Assembly (NCBI GenBank): GCA_023101885.1
Contig: JALPQD010000054.1
Span: 1,476,893-1,540,892, forward strand
Source: Typhlomys cinereus
Taxonomy: Eukaryota > Chordata > Mammalia > Rodentia > Platacanthomyidae
Length of the DNA stretch: 64,000 nt
Direction: 5' to 3'
Shown: piece by piece, positions 32,569 to 45,100 of the stretch
Numbering within the stretch: the stretch's first letter is position 1
Layout of the letters: the number at the start of each line of letters is the position of its first letter
Translations under genes and position numbers: made by a program
Notes under the pieces: generated by a model
The model's database searches: none
What the model was told of the DNA's origin: nothing
What the model saw: only the letters and a program-made list of their open reading frames with translations

Positions 32569-33904
32569 ACAAAAATCTGAAACTGAATGTCTTACACTTT
32601 TGATGAGTGAAAGTGAGAAAAGTATTGTTCCATAGACCAATTCCAAATTAAAGATGATCAGGCTTCAACCTATCTTAGATCTCAAATTCAATTCTTTTAA
32701 GATACTGGCTAAAGCAAAGGAGGCCGAAAAGAAAGCATGGATGTAAAAGGATCAGAAACTACATATCTTAGCAATGGCAAATCTCTTTTTTATGAGAACG
32801 AGAAGAGAAGCAAGCACAATTTTGATAATGGAGAAACTTTCTTTGGTGTTTGCAACAATGTCTGCCAAGTTTGGCTGCTAATAATTCTTTTCATTTCCTC
32901 AAGAGGTCTATATTTCCTGCATTGACATTTATGTCGTGTCTTTGTGAGGTGCGGCAGGCTGGAGATCCCCTACATGTGCAATATTATGGTTGGCATTTAA
33001 AGAACCAAAGTTTCTTCTTTCTGGAACACTAGTAGACACTTTTCTCCTTGAAAGAAAATAAATACAATTTTGATAACATTTCAAAGTTGTTGGAAGACTA
33101 CGTAGAGATAAAAGGTCCTCAGTCCATCCTTAGCACTAAGATTTTTGATGTGGGAAAAGCACCTTTGAACTTTCTATCTAACCTCATCCAGTCTGAGCAA
33201 TTTTACCTTATACCATAGAGTTCACATCTGCCTAGTCTATATAGACTATGGTAAGAAACCCTTAATTGTTCTTTTCAGTGATTGATTCCACTGATATTGG
33301 AATGATTATTGTAAGGAAGAAATCAGACTTCTAATACTGAATTTTAAAAAGAGTAACTTATTTTTGGTATAGATAGGACTGTTAAAAGTCTGAGGACATT
33401 GAATAAAGGAAGTTGATATTTTTTCTTGAAATGAATTTCAGTTGTGTACTAATTATGCATTTTTGTGTTTAACTCACCTATTCTCCCTATGAACTGTGAG
33501 ATGGATTATCTTTTCATTGATTTTAGAAGAAGAAACATGATTTCATGTCCTAATCTCTCCTTTACTCTTGGACATGTACCTAAGAATGTATTCTTTGTAC
33601 ATTGTCTACTCTGGGAATTTGTTTTTTAAAATTTAAATAAGACTTATTTCATATGGAAATGTCCTCCATTTTTCTTGTCCTACTGTTATTGATAGGTTCA
33701 TCTTTCCTAATTTGTTATCAAGAAGAATGAAGCCAATTCTCCCTTACAGGGAACATCTGGTTCATGTTCATTGGCTCTCTTGTTTAATTCCTCAAGCACA
33801 TAGACGTTTGGTAAGCAAGAGGTATTTTCCTATTGAACACCTTTTCAAAACTGATATTAACCCCAAATCTGAGAATAATTAAATGAATTTATAAACAAAA
33901 ATTT
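32569..33904. other. No gene or repeat recognised
   Basis: AT-rich DNA with short frames of no recognisable family. Confidence 0.45.
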
Positions 33905-34042
33905 TAGCTCTGCATAGAAACACACATCTATAATCCTTACATTGAAAAGCTGAGGCAAAAGGACTATGACTTCAAAGCCAACCCTGTCTTTAAATCAGTC
34001 AGTCAATCAATTAATCAATCAATCCATCAGTCAATCAATCAA
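33905..34042 (+). mobile_element. B1-like SINE with AATC-rich tail
   Basis: Contains 'acacatctataatcctta', 'aaaagctgaggcaaaaggac' and 'tgacttcaaagccaaccctg', the order of a diverged 7SL-derived B1 element. In place of a poly-A tail there is an (AATC/AGTC)n run at about 33997-34040. Confidence 0.65.
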
Positions 34043-35460
34043 AACACAATGTATAAACAAAAAGCATTCAGGTTTCGAAATTTACTTAGTTCTGAACAAG
34101 GCATTCAAAGAGTTGATTTGCTATGTAAACCAGTGCTGTGTGAGCGTTTGGAAAGTACCTGCTCTGAGTACATCAGTTCTGCACCTCAACTTCAAGCACA
34201 TGAAGTTATCCTTTCAGATTTCAAGTTAACATGTTACTGGCACATAATGGAAAGCTATATGTTGCTTAAAAACAAGTAGTTTTGTAAGAGAAACTACATT
34301 GTGGTATAAGTGGATAAATGTACAGGGAGTATGAAAGAGAATTTTCCAAAGTTGTTCTCATATTTCTAAGCACTCTATATACATCCTGCTCTCTCATACT
34401 TGCTGACTGCATTGGTGATCACTATTCCATGATTAAACTTAAACCCACAGCACCCTTAATAGGTCATAAATCATCTCATCCACGCAGGTGTAGATTAGAA
34501 CAGGAGAGCAACTTCATCAGTTTTATGGATGACTGCTTCTGATTAGACAAAACATATAACAGGTATATTTTCTTAACCCATCAGAGTGCCTCTGGCTCGA
34601 TATGGTGCAAAGAACATCTGTCATTTTCCTTCTCAAACATCCATCAAGCAAAATTATTAAATCAACAGGCATCATTTTGTAAATAGAAGTAAAATCACTG
34701 TTATAGAACATAATTCAGGGATTGATTTTTTTCCTGCTTTGAAAAATAAACAACTTAGCTTCACATTCATGTTATATAACAGCAGGAGATCATTATCTTT
34801 TGACAAAACTCTGTTTTATTGACATTATCTTTAAACATTCCTTTGATAGGCTATATAGAATTTAATATATGTTCAGTTTACAAAAAATCCATTCATTCTA
34901 CACTGATATTTATCCACATTTTCTATTTATTTTGCAGGCAACATTTGAATCCTAACATAATATTCATTTCTGTGATGTTATTTACTTCCTGCATATGACA
35001 TCCAGCAAATGTATAATCTGATAAAATTTCTTATCCAATGCAAATACATTGACACAAGATGGTTTGTGGATGGATCCTAAAACCAATAATGTGATTTTGA
35101 GCAAAGTCTTTCTGAATGAGTTTCTTAATCAGTACAATGCAGAAAGTATCAATGAATATAATTAATATTAAATTTCTTAGATTGATGAGATCATATACAT
35201 TATTTGACATGTAGTCAATGAAATAAAAACAAGATGAGTATGTAACATTTGTCATTTTAGTCATTTTCCAGTTTTTAGGTGTATGGCCGAGAACAACATA
35301 CTTGAATTCTCTGAGCTAATGTTTGCCATTATCTTCTATTTCAAATTATTTGGGATATTGATTTTGTAATATTTGTAAATTATACATTAAGTTAAATAGA
35401 AATATATTCCTTATACAAATTATCCAGAGAAATTTTGATGTTTACTCTGAAATTTTTTTT
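34043..35460. other. No gene or repeat recognised
   Basis: AT-rich DNA. Overlapping short plus-strand frames near 34049-34542 have no recognisable family. Confidence 0.45.
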
Positions 35461-36075
35461 GAGGGGGTGGAGGACAGCAGGGGTGGATTAGGATACTATA
35501 GACAACTTGCCTACCATTGAATGGGATCTCTACACATCAATATACAATTAAGACAATCCCTGAGAGTTATACGCAGGGGCCAATCTGAATCTAGAGAATA
35601 TTTCTTGGGGGGCGGACAGGAGACCTGTCCCCTAGTTGCTATGTTAATACTGATTATCACATTCAACAGCATCAGCATTCATGTTGGACAGGCCCAACCC
35701 ATGAAGTAGAATACCTGAGGCTCTGAGTGGCTCTGAAAACCTGGAGTACCCTGGGGTAAATAGGGATTGTCAGCCCCAAGAACTGGATTCTAGTATCAGT
35801 CAAGGATGCAGCAGCAAGAATGGCAGTGAGAAGGCAAATGAACTTGACAGAGTGGAGGTGAACTGCACGAAGAAGCACAGCTCTTCTTTGTGAGCCTCCT
35901 TTTATCTGGGTAGCCACTGGAAAGAGACACTCACATTTACAGAGAGTTATCTCATGTCCAGTAACCTAAGAGCCTCACAAATGGGCCCAGTAGATTGCCT
36001 TTCTGTTTATTTCAGCCAGAGCCAGTCAAGTCGATGACCATCATCAATAATCACAGACATTAAAGGTGAAAGGTG
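35461..36075 (-). other. GC-richer unidentified repeat-like segment
   Basis: Differs from its AT-rich surroundings. On the minus strand it holds 'agataaaaggaggctcacaa' (35889-35908), a possible TATA-like site, and 'gaaataaacagaaag' (about 36004-36018). The largest frame, 35672-35917 minus (81 codons), has no family I know. It may be an old antisense L1 3' region or an ERV LTR; I could not decide. Confidence 0.3.
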
Positions 36076-36859
36076 AGTATTTCTGTTAACATTTTTTAAA
36101 AATTATATTTATATAAATTTGTAGTATATATATTTTGTATTTGTATTTTGTGTGTATGCAAATATTATATAATTCAAAAAAGTGTGAGCAGATATATCTT
36201 ACACAGGGATACACTGAGAGAGGAAGAAAAGGGGTAACAGAAACTTCCCTGAAATGCTGCCCCCAAAAAACCAATTTTGAGTAATCAAAATTCCCGATGC
36301 CAGATATATAATAAATCTTCATGTGATGTGGTCAGAGACATCTCAAACGTCCCCAAAATAATTTAAGCATCTTTGATTGCTCTTGGTTTCTGTGCAAAAC
36401 CTGATAGTCCCTACTGCTGAAGATATTACACATACTGATCACAGGATATGGGGAAACAAGCTTGAATTGAACTGTAGGTTTCCTGTTTGCCTTCCAGCTT
36501 TCGCAGCAGCAGAGGTATGATGGAGACTGTGGGAAGATAAAAGCAGCCAACATTTTCACAGTGGTGTGAAAAATGTGGCTAGAATAACAATCTTCTTGGA
36601 AATATGTAACCATTGGTAATATAGTGGAATAAGAGGTTTGGGGGAAACCAACTGTTTTCTGGTTGAATTTAAGGCCTGCTTTTGGTAGAAAAACACATGC
36701 CTGTGTACCAGGCTGTGGACAGGGAAGCCTCCCACTGAGAAGCTCCATGTTTCAATAGAAAGTATTTAATGCTGAGAATCACGACTGCCCAAAGCTCATG
36801 GCACAAGTGACTATTGATTCCTTATTCCCTAAGCAGGATGACTAAATCACCACCTAGCC
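36076..36859. other. Unidentified DNA with a 138-codon minus frame
   Basis: The minus-strand frame at 36332-36748 (138 codons) shows no domain or signal I recognise, and no splice or promoter context. It may lie in the upstream part of the old L1 3' end that follows. Confidence 0.35.
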
Positions 36860-37366
36860 CAAGGTTCAGAGAACATGATAGAGAGGGTGGTAAGACCGTA
36901 AAGGCCAGAATGTGAGGGGCTTTTTACCAAACAGCATATTCTGAATATGACAAGGATGAATACTACATATATTGACTCACACCAATTATGTTTACTTTCA
37001 CAAGACCTGTACAAGATTTGGTCCATGAACAGTTCAGCGTGAAAAGGGGGAAAATCCCAAGAGGTACCACACATCCGTGGGTGATACTGAGGGTTTGGCT
37101 CTGTGAAGAAGGGCAAATTTCTTCAGCAGTATTCCCTCTGGTATATCATCCATGCTGTAACAAATGCTCAGACATACGTCACTTCAGGCAACCAAGATAA
37201 ACTCAATGGGTAAAACACAGAAAAATACACTAAAGTAGAAGTGGAAGAGGCTGGGAAGAAGGAGGAGAGAAGGAAATTGATAGAGTCTGAGGGATATAGG
37301 GTAAACATGACATAAATTCATTATATTCATGTGTGAAACTATCAAAGAATAAAAATTTTAGTGCTT
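36860..37366 (+). mobile_element. Old L1 3' end (Lx-like)
   Basis: Landmarks in order: 'gatagagagggtggtaagac', 'attgactcacaccaatta', 'cacaagacctgtacaagat', 'gtatatcatccatgctg', 'aaactcaatgggt', a purine-rich tract 'gggaagaaggaggagagaag', then 'tattcatgtgtgaaac' and an A-rich end. This is the 3' UTR order of older rodent L1 subfamilies, different from the young L1s here. Confidence 0.5.
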
Positions 37367-37448
37367 TTTGGAGTCAAAAGTGGTGTGTAAATGTAGCTCT
37401 ATTGTAGTTATTTGTCTACCCTGTGTGTAATCTTGAGTTTAATTCAAG

Positions 37449-37452
<4 letters not shown>

Positions 37453-37506
<54 letters not shown>
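37453..37506. repeat. (CA)n microsatellite
   Basis: About 54 bp of pure AC repeat. Confidence 0.97.
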
Positions 37507-37509
<3 letters not shown>

Positions 37510-39929
37510 TGCACTCATGCAAACACACAGACACAAAGACCAAACATGGCAAAACTAAGAACATTATATGGAGTCTCCCTCTGCTAAGTTACAGGAATAA
37601 CGTGTATTCTTTACTGAAGGCAGCACACAGTTAAATATTTCCAAACATCTCTCATTTTTCTGGTCCAAATGACGGCTCCAACCCCTTGTCCATTTAGAAA
37701 TACAGGAGAGTTTGCTGGGTGACTTTGGCTTGGCCCAGTTCTCCTCTTCCACTTCCAAATATCCCTCAAGTATTTGTCTGAAAGTAAAAATGCAACATAT
37801 TGAGAAAAGGAGAAGCCAAACACATCTGTTCTGGTGCCTTATATAACAGAATTCCCTTTAGCACTTTACCAGACTATGTCACATAGCCACAGGAGATAAA
37901 ACCCAAGGTTAGCTGCTTCCCAAAGTCCCTCAACTAGGGGACAAACGGGCTGCATGTAGATGGGACTCCATCTGCCATGGATAGCTTTCCTGTCCTTCAG
38001 GGACTTGTTCCTTATGATTCCCAGGCTTATGTTATCCTTTGCAGCCTGTCTTTTAGGAACAAATCCATTTCTTTGGACTGTGTAATGGGGGACACTGTCT
38101 CTCCAAACCCAGATGAGGTCCTTACTATTACATAGGGAGCCAGCTTCCAAGGTATAGAAGTAGTGAAGTCTCCCAGATCTTACCTACCTAGAAAATTATA
38201 CTATCCCTCTCCAGTTTCCTGCGTTCACCCTTGTGGAAACCCCTTTTATTATGCAGTCTTTGATGATCCACTTTGAGTACGCCATCTGCTTTACATCTGG
38301 ATCCTCATTGACATACAACTAGGATTTGTGTAAATAGATACAAGTATATGTGAAAATGTCAAGTGCTTCAGAGAGGTGAAGTTTATGGCTACTAAAAATC
38401 TTCAGTGTCTTCTGTGTGGTAGATGAAGAACCTGTTTTATGTCTAACCATTTAGAAGATGTGTATTTGTCACTTTCCGTAATAAAAAAATGTCCAAAAAG
38501 TGCTAAAAAGCAGAGTGTCTTTTGGAAATATAAGGTCAGATTAGCATTAATTTGTATTTCACAAGGTAGCTGAACATAGATTTGAATTGTAAAGTAGCTG
38601 TAATTATCTTTTTAACAATCACAGTAACTCTTTTTGGCAAGTAGCACTGTAATTATAGGCATTGTGTTCAGTGCAAACGTCCATGTTTTTGACAGGTTGG
38701 AAGATGAAAAGATACACAAGGATTTCTTGTTTTTAGTCTCACTTGTTGTCTCTTCACATCTTTCTGCTTCTGAAACTATGACCCAATTGGGATTTGTCCT
38801 TCATTATACATGACATACTGTTCTCTTTAGAGGAATAAAGAAGTATACCTTCAGAATAAGGTCGGTTGCTCGTGCTGGGATACAATTTATTCTTTGCCTG
38901 ATGATAATAATCTTTCTAAATAATAAAATGTGCCAAGGTATTGCCAACTTGGATAAGACAAATAAATAATAATACAAAACAATTGTGGAGAAATGAAATA
39001 ATTCATAACCATAAAATGTAACAAATCAGGACGTTGGGAGTAGCAAAGCACATCATTAAAGTTAGGAAAGATTCTCAATCAGCAACTTAAATATGTATTT
39101 CTGTCTTCCATGAAATTTGGAAGGTTGTTAACAATACTTCGAAGTGGTCCCTTAAGCACTTGTCACCTAAGCATTTTGTCCCAATTGGGGCCCCTTCTCC
39201 CCCTGGAGACCAAGGACCATGCCTCGTTGTAGTGATTTTAGAATCTCCTATTTCTGTCACTCCTCATGGCTTGGTTGTTTTCATACTTCCTAGCTCCTTT
39301 CTACCAATTTAATCATCACAGCAGTATGTCTAGTAATACTAAGGGAAGTAATAGTGAACATGAACTGAGTACTGGGAGCACAGTCATCTGAGGTTTCCAA
39401 TCTTCGCTACAGGTATGATGTCAGTAGCTGCTTCAAGCCCCTCCTCTCGGGCTGCCTGCCATTGCTGAACTGTGTGCTGTCTCTCTTCAGAAACTAACAA
39501 GGTCTTATTTTATATGCAATGAAATTTAGACGTATGAAAGAAATCACATGGAAATATTAATATATATATAAATATATATTTATATAATGGTATAGACCAA
39601 GGGAAGACAGACAGACAGACAAACATTATCTTGGAAGAAATATGGTATAAAAACAATGTAGTGATTGAGAAAACAGCTGAACTGTCCATAATGTTCTATT
39701 TGTTATGCTTTAAGTTATTACATTTTGTTAAACATATATATTCTACAATTATGTATAGTTAATACTATTTTTGCCATTTAGTCTTTAATCTACCTTTTCA
39801 AAAGGAAAATTTTCTTTTTTCCTTTTTTATCTCACCTATAATATGAAATGCCCAAATATCTTATCTCTGGTTAAATAATCTTCGTAGCATTAGCTCAAAC
39901 ACTATAAGTGAGATTCAGGAACTGAGGTT
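37507..39929. other. No gene recognised; low-complexity patches
   Basis: Minus-strand frames at 37564-37823 and 37866-38150 (up to 94 codons) have no recognisable family. A TA-rich patch lies at 39553-39588 and four AGAC units at 39605-39621. Otherwise ordinary DNA. Confidence 0.4.
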
Positions 39930-40012
39930 AGTGAGTATTTGACTTACAGTTATAGTTATATGCTTCAGTAAGTGAGTATTTGACTCATAGTTATAGTTAT
40001 ATGCCTTACGGC
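39930..40012. repeat. 41-bp tandem duplication
   Basis: Two adjacent copies, about 39930-39970 and 39971-40012, each starting 'agtgagtatttgact' and containing 'agttatagttatatgc'. A few mismatches separate them. Confidence 0.8.
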
Positions 40013-41448
40013 AAAAGTTTATGCTGTATCCCCAGGATTAATGATTGAATGTTAGCTGACATTGAAACCTACAACTGCCCCAGAGGAGGGGAGCTTCTCA
40101 GGTGCTTCGGAGGGAACTTGTCTAGAGTAGAAGGTAAAATCAGCCTGCAGATGGTGGCTTCTCTGTGAGAATATTAAGCACCTAAATATCGTCACTATTC
40201 CTGACCATCAGAGGCAACATCATCTTTCATGACCATCTTTATGACAGAGAGATTTACAGATTTGCAGATGTCCGATCTGGATATGCTGCTATTGTATCAA
40301 ATAGGTTCTTTCCTACCTTAGTTAACTTTTTTAAACTAGGTCAATTTAGTGCAAGAAAAGAAATAATTGTGCCCCAAGAATTTGACAGATAGGCTGAACA
40401 CCGGGTTATGGAAGCTAAGAAAGACTGTGCGCCTAAGTCAGAATTCTCAGCGCAAGTACAAGAGGCTTTACATTTGTTTTCCTACTCTGTGTCTCCCACT
40501 CTCAGATAAGGAATGTTCTCTGATCCCTTAGCACCTGGTGCTCACCAATGGATGATTCTTCCTTCTTTATGGAAAGTGCTGACACTCTATTGAAGTACTC
40601 TGCAGATAAATTTCATGCTTTGCTCCCTGTTGTCTCAAGTTCTTACTGATCTCTCCTCATCTGACATTTGGCACTATTTGTCTGGCTCTGTGAGTTCTAG
40701 CCTGTGACATGTTGCATAGTCTCTTACTTGCTCTCCTGGGAACATGTTCTATGTTTCATGAAATCTGGGATGCAACAGAGGATTCTGAACCTAAATAAAA
40801 TGCTTAGAAATTTCCAATGTTGTCCTTATGAGTCTGAAAGAAGTCCTAAGTGCGCCTGTTTATTTCAGTTTTCTGCTGACTTGGATGGCTCCTGTTCATG
40901 TCCGAGTTGAAGGATACCTGCCTGCGTTCTTGTTTTCTTCAAATTCTCCTTCAGTTGCCCTTAATGGGATCAGTAACTAGTCTTTAGTTGTCCTTTTCTG
41001 ACTTATAGAATAATCTTTCTAAAGGAAATGACAGATAATATTAGATGGAAGAAGGAAACCCTCTCTTGACACTAGACTTTAGACCAGGTTTATATGACAT
41101 TTTTCAAATCTAAGCAAAAAGTGGCTGGTTATTTCCCTATCAGATTTGGCACTAATGTCCCATGAACTTATCTTGTCTGGCCAGTAGGTATTGTTGTCTG
41201 TAGCTGAGTAAGACTATTGATGACAATCGTCCAAAAGTCACTGACACTATGAAGGCTACCCTCAGGGAAGAAGCTTCATTTCTCTATGGCCAATAGCCAA
41301 AGCACATAGCATCTTCAGCAACAAGGTCTCATCCTCTACTAATTGAGCTAATAAAATAATGAAAGGAAATGAAAAGTTACAAGATAAAAGAAAATTGTAG
41401 GAATTTGTAAACGTCACAATGGCAATATGTAAGCACCACAATGGCAAT
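40013..41448. other. No gene or repeat recognised
   Basis: Somewhat less AT-rich than elsewhere. The 68-codon plus frame at 40704-40910 and others have no recognisable family. Confidence 0.4.
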
Positions 41449-41465
41449 AACAATGATGCAACTTA

Positions 41466-41780
41466 AAGGCACCAAGATCCTTGGAGGCAAGGGATTGACA
41501 GACACAGTAGTGTTCCTATGCATAAGAGGAAAACAGGAGAGGGTTCAGGGAAATGCCACTGGGTCCTTGCACCTCATTGGAGAGGAGGGCCCAGAGGAGA
41601 GTCAGGCATGCACAAGAAAGGACTCTGGGAATAAGGCGGGAGGCATGGGGGGATGGGGCGGGAGGGGTGAGGGGAGGGGGAGCAGGGGGTTCGGGGGGGA
41701 GGAGGAGGGAGGGAGGGAACTGGTGTACCTATTAAGTTTGTATGAGCTGAAATAATAATAAAAAATGTATTATATAAAAA
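41466..41780 (+). mobile_element. Short LINE-1 3' end (copy 4)
   Basis: A 315-bp insertion of L1 3' UTR only, bounded by perfect 17-bp duplications, aacaatgatgcaactta (41449-41465 and 41781-41797). It contains the G-rich purine tract (about 41635-41720), 'gtgtacctattaagtttgta' and an A-rich end. The plus frame at 41441-41755 (104 codons) is a by-product of this purine-rich sequence, not a gene. Confidence 0.95.
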
Positions 41781-41797
41781 AACAATGATGCAACTTA

Positions 41798-42209
41798 TAG
41801 GACAACACAGAGTGGACAACCTGAGAAGAACTTCTAAGAAGATACTTGAGTAAACACTCAGTGAAGAAGAACAGGGCAACTGCTAAAGACATGGCTATAT
41901 TCAAGTGAAAAAAAAACAGCATTGGAGAAACAACTAGAAGGACTTTGAAACAAAACCGGAAAGGACCATTGCGAGAACAATGGATTAAGTCAAAGAGTTC
42001 AGAAGACTACGAGTCACACAAGACATTTTAAGAAGAACAAAATGTTTGGAACTAAGTTACTTTAGGAAGGATAAGATTTGGAAGATTTCAACCAGACATA
42101 TAATATGAGTTGTATTTTCAGAGTTATCTCTGGACTTCTGGACTTCCCAGAGAAGTCTAGCATATGATGAGAGAAGTAGCAGTATAAAGAGAGAGTAGAG
42201 AGGAGAGAG

Positions 42210-42259
<50 letters not shown>

Positions 42260-43738
42260 TGAATCTACTGTGTAGCTGCTTTTGAATCTACCTGAGAAAT
42301 GGTCATGTATAGAGAAAGTGTATGAATTTTGGATTGTACTTTGTGGTTGGAGCTCTAGGAATTATTAGAAGGCTGATCATAATGAATGGGAAGTGTGTGT
42401 ATATATATATATCAAAATGATTCTTCTTTTTTGGATGAATAAATAGGTAGATGAGAGTTCTGTTTACAGAAAATTGTGGCTATACTATTTTGTGTATTAA
42501 AATTTAAATTTTAGTGCAGATGTCAAGAAGCTGCTTAATCTAGGAATTTAAAAATCAGTATAGGGTTCTGGGTTGTAGCCATAAATTCAGAACATACCTC
42601 GAATGCTAGGATTGAAAATGAGGTTGTAAGGAAAAAGAAGACCTAATATTTGTTACCTGAGGAATTATAGAAAGTAAACTTGACTAGATGAAGGCATAGA
42701 GAAAATTAGTGACTTAGTGACCTTGGTGTGGAGAGTAAGGAATGGAAAGCATTTCAGGAAATAGGAATGACCAGCTCTGTATACTGTTCCCATGAAGAGC
42801 TATGTGCAGGTTGTCTTGATTAGCTTTTCAGTGTAAATCCTCACACCTGTCCCGGCTTCTAAGTCAGAAGTGCATGTGCACTGATCAAGCTGGTTTCTCA
42901 GAATCTCCAGTAAGAACCTGAGGGTGAATAGAGATGAGAGTCAGAGTTGTCTTGGGTTCCTTGTCCATCAAGGTGACCTCCATGATTACTTACTTTTTCA
43001 TAGATAAACATATCCTTCCCTCAAAATTTTAGAATAAGGGCAAATTATTTCATTTCCTGACTTGGGGTGCTTTATGAGATTCTTCAGAGTTGTTCAACAG
43101 GTTATAAATAACCTTTGCACTCAGCCTCCCTTGAGTTGCAGTTGTAATTTGATGTGTTATTTGCTTTGTGTCACAATCCTAAGGGACACAGGGCATGGAA
43201 ATAGTTTTTAGTATAGATATTGAAATATCCTTGATTAGAACAACTTCAAGCACACAGTGGAGTTTAACTTTAAGAGGAAAATGCCTCTAGCAATGACAGG
43301 AGGAGCTATAAATGACAGCCACAGGCCATAGATTTTTAATATTTTTGCTCTAAGTAGGCGAGCGCCTTGGGGGTAAGTTTTGAAGAGACTGTCATGTGGT
43401 AAAGCAACTGAGAAGGAGAGACTGTAGTAAATTTCAAAGCAATATGGTCTTGAGAGTGAAGATTAGTTTTATAGATTGTATCCAGTTGTGTTGCCTTTCA
43501 CAGGGAGGAGTCTTTGATTCTACAACTTGAAGAAATCAAGACTTCTCACAGGAACTCTGAGGAGAGCAGTACAAATTTGCTCCTTGGCTCAGCTCTTGTT
43601 GTTTCTTCATGAAACAAGTAGAAAACAAAAGCAGCAGAAACAACTTTTGAGACTCTCTGTCATTTTGAAAGATTTTCATAGTAGGAAGGGAAGTAATGAT
43701 CCCTCTGCCTGGATTATATGAATAAAATATACTTTTAG
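41798..43738. other. No gene recognised; contains a GA microsatellite
   Basis: AT-rich DNA holding the (GA)n run at 42188-42254. Short frames only, none with a recognisable family. Confidence 0.45.
42188..42254. repeat. (GA)n microsatellite
   Basis: Imperfect GA/GAAA repeat becoming a pure GA run. Confidence 0.95.
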
Positions 43739-43744
43739 AAGATG

Positions 43745-44466
43745 TCCATTTACCCCTGAATGTACTCTTATAATAAGACTCTAATTTAACAGCTTTTTAT
43801 CTCTGGCCAGGGGGTGACATCCAATACACATCAGGATGGAGCCAAAGGCATTGCAGGAGCAGCAAAACTGAAAAAAAAAATCAACAAACCATAATTCAGA
43901 GACTCTATATCAACCATCTGGAACTAGGCCAGCCTAATCTCTCCCTATCCTGAAGCTCAGGGAAATTTGAGGAAGAGGGAGGGATAAGATTGTAAAAGCC
44001 CAAACATGGGAGGAACAATGGTATGCAAGGTACTACACACAAGTTAGGGCTGAAGCAATCATAAGAGAACTTTGCATGACCTGCGCAATGACCAACACAT
44101 TATTGACCCCTCAGAGTCTAGTATGCACTAAAGACACTAGGATCCTTAGATGCTAGGGATTAACAGCCACAATTATGCTCTTATACTTAAGGGGAACACA
44201 AGAAAAAGTTCTAGGAAATGCCACTGAGTCCTTGCACCTCATCAGAGAGGAGGACCCAGAGGAAAGTTTGACATACACATTAAAGGATGCTCCAGGGATG
44301 GGGGGGATGAGGCACTGGAAGATAAGGAGGGATGGGGGGAAAAGGAAGGGGAAAAGGGGAGAGGGAGAAAGGGGGTCAGGGAGGGGTGGAGGGAGGGAGG
44401 GGACGGGGTACCTATTAAGTTTGTATGAGTGGAAATAAATAATAAAAAAGTACAAAAAAAAAAAAA
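43745..44466 (+). mobile_element. LINE-1 3' end (copy 5), first of a tandem pair
   Basis: L1 3' UTR from 'tccatttacccctgaatg' through 'ggccagggggtgacatccaa', the G-rich tract (about 44299-44403), 'ggtacctattaagtttgta' and an A-run ending at 44466. It runs directly into a second L1 3' end. A possible left duplication for the pair is aagatg at 43739-43744. Confidence 0.88.
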
Positions 44467-45094
44467 GAAGGGCATTGCAGGAGCAGCAAAACTGCAAAAG
44501 AAAATCAACAAACCATAATCCAGAACTTCAGAGACTCTATATCAAACACCTAGAACTAGGCCAGCCTAATCTCTCCCCATCCTGAAGCTCAGGGAAATTT
44601 GCGGACGAGGGGGTGGTAAGATTGTAAGAGCACAAGGATGGGAGAAGCAAGGATATGCAAGATACTCCACACAAGTTAGGGTCGAAGCAATCATAATTGG
44701 ACTTTGCATGCCCTGCGCAATGTCCCACACACTATTGACCCCACAAAGTCTAGCATTTGCTAAAGGCACCAAGATCCTAGGAGGCAAGGGATTGACAGCC
44801 ACAGTAGTGTTCCTATGCTTAAGGGAACACAGGAAAGAATTCAAGGAAATGCCACTGGGTCCTTGTACGTCATCGGAGAGGAGGGCCCAGAGGAGAAACT
44901 GGCATGCTCATTAAAGGATTCTCCGGGGATTGGGGGGGAGAGGCATTGGAGGATAGGGAGGGAGGGGGGAGGGGAAGGGAGCAGGAGGATGGGGGGAGGA
45001 GGAGGGAGGAAGGGAACCGTTGTACCTACTAAGTTTGTATGAGCGGAAATAATAATAAAAATGTTTATTAAAAAATAAAATAAAAAAATAAAAA
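44467..45094 (+). mobile_element. LINE-1 3' end (copy 6), second of a tandem pair
   Basis: Starts 'gaagggcattgcaggagcag', a point about 110 bp farther into the 3' UTR than copy 5, immediately after copy 5's A-tail. It has its own G-rich tract (about 44925-45015) and A-rich end. A right aagatg lies at 45095-45100. Confidence 0.88.
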
Positions 45095-45100
45095 AAGATG

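Noticed and set aside
36332..36748. 138-codon minus-strand frame
   Set aside because: No recognisable domain, no promoter or splice context, and it sits next to an old L1 3' end. Not supported as a gene.
37564..38150. Minus-strand frames of 64-94 codons
   Set aside because: Looked at as a possible retroviral or processed-gene remnant, but no motif was recognised.
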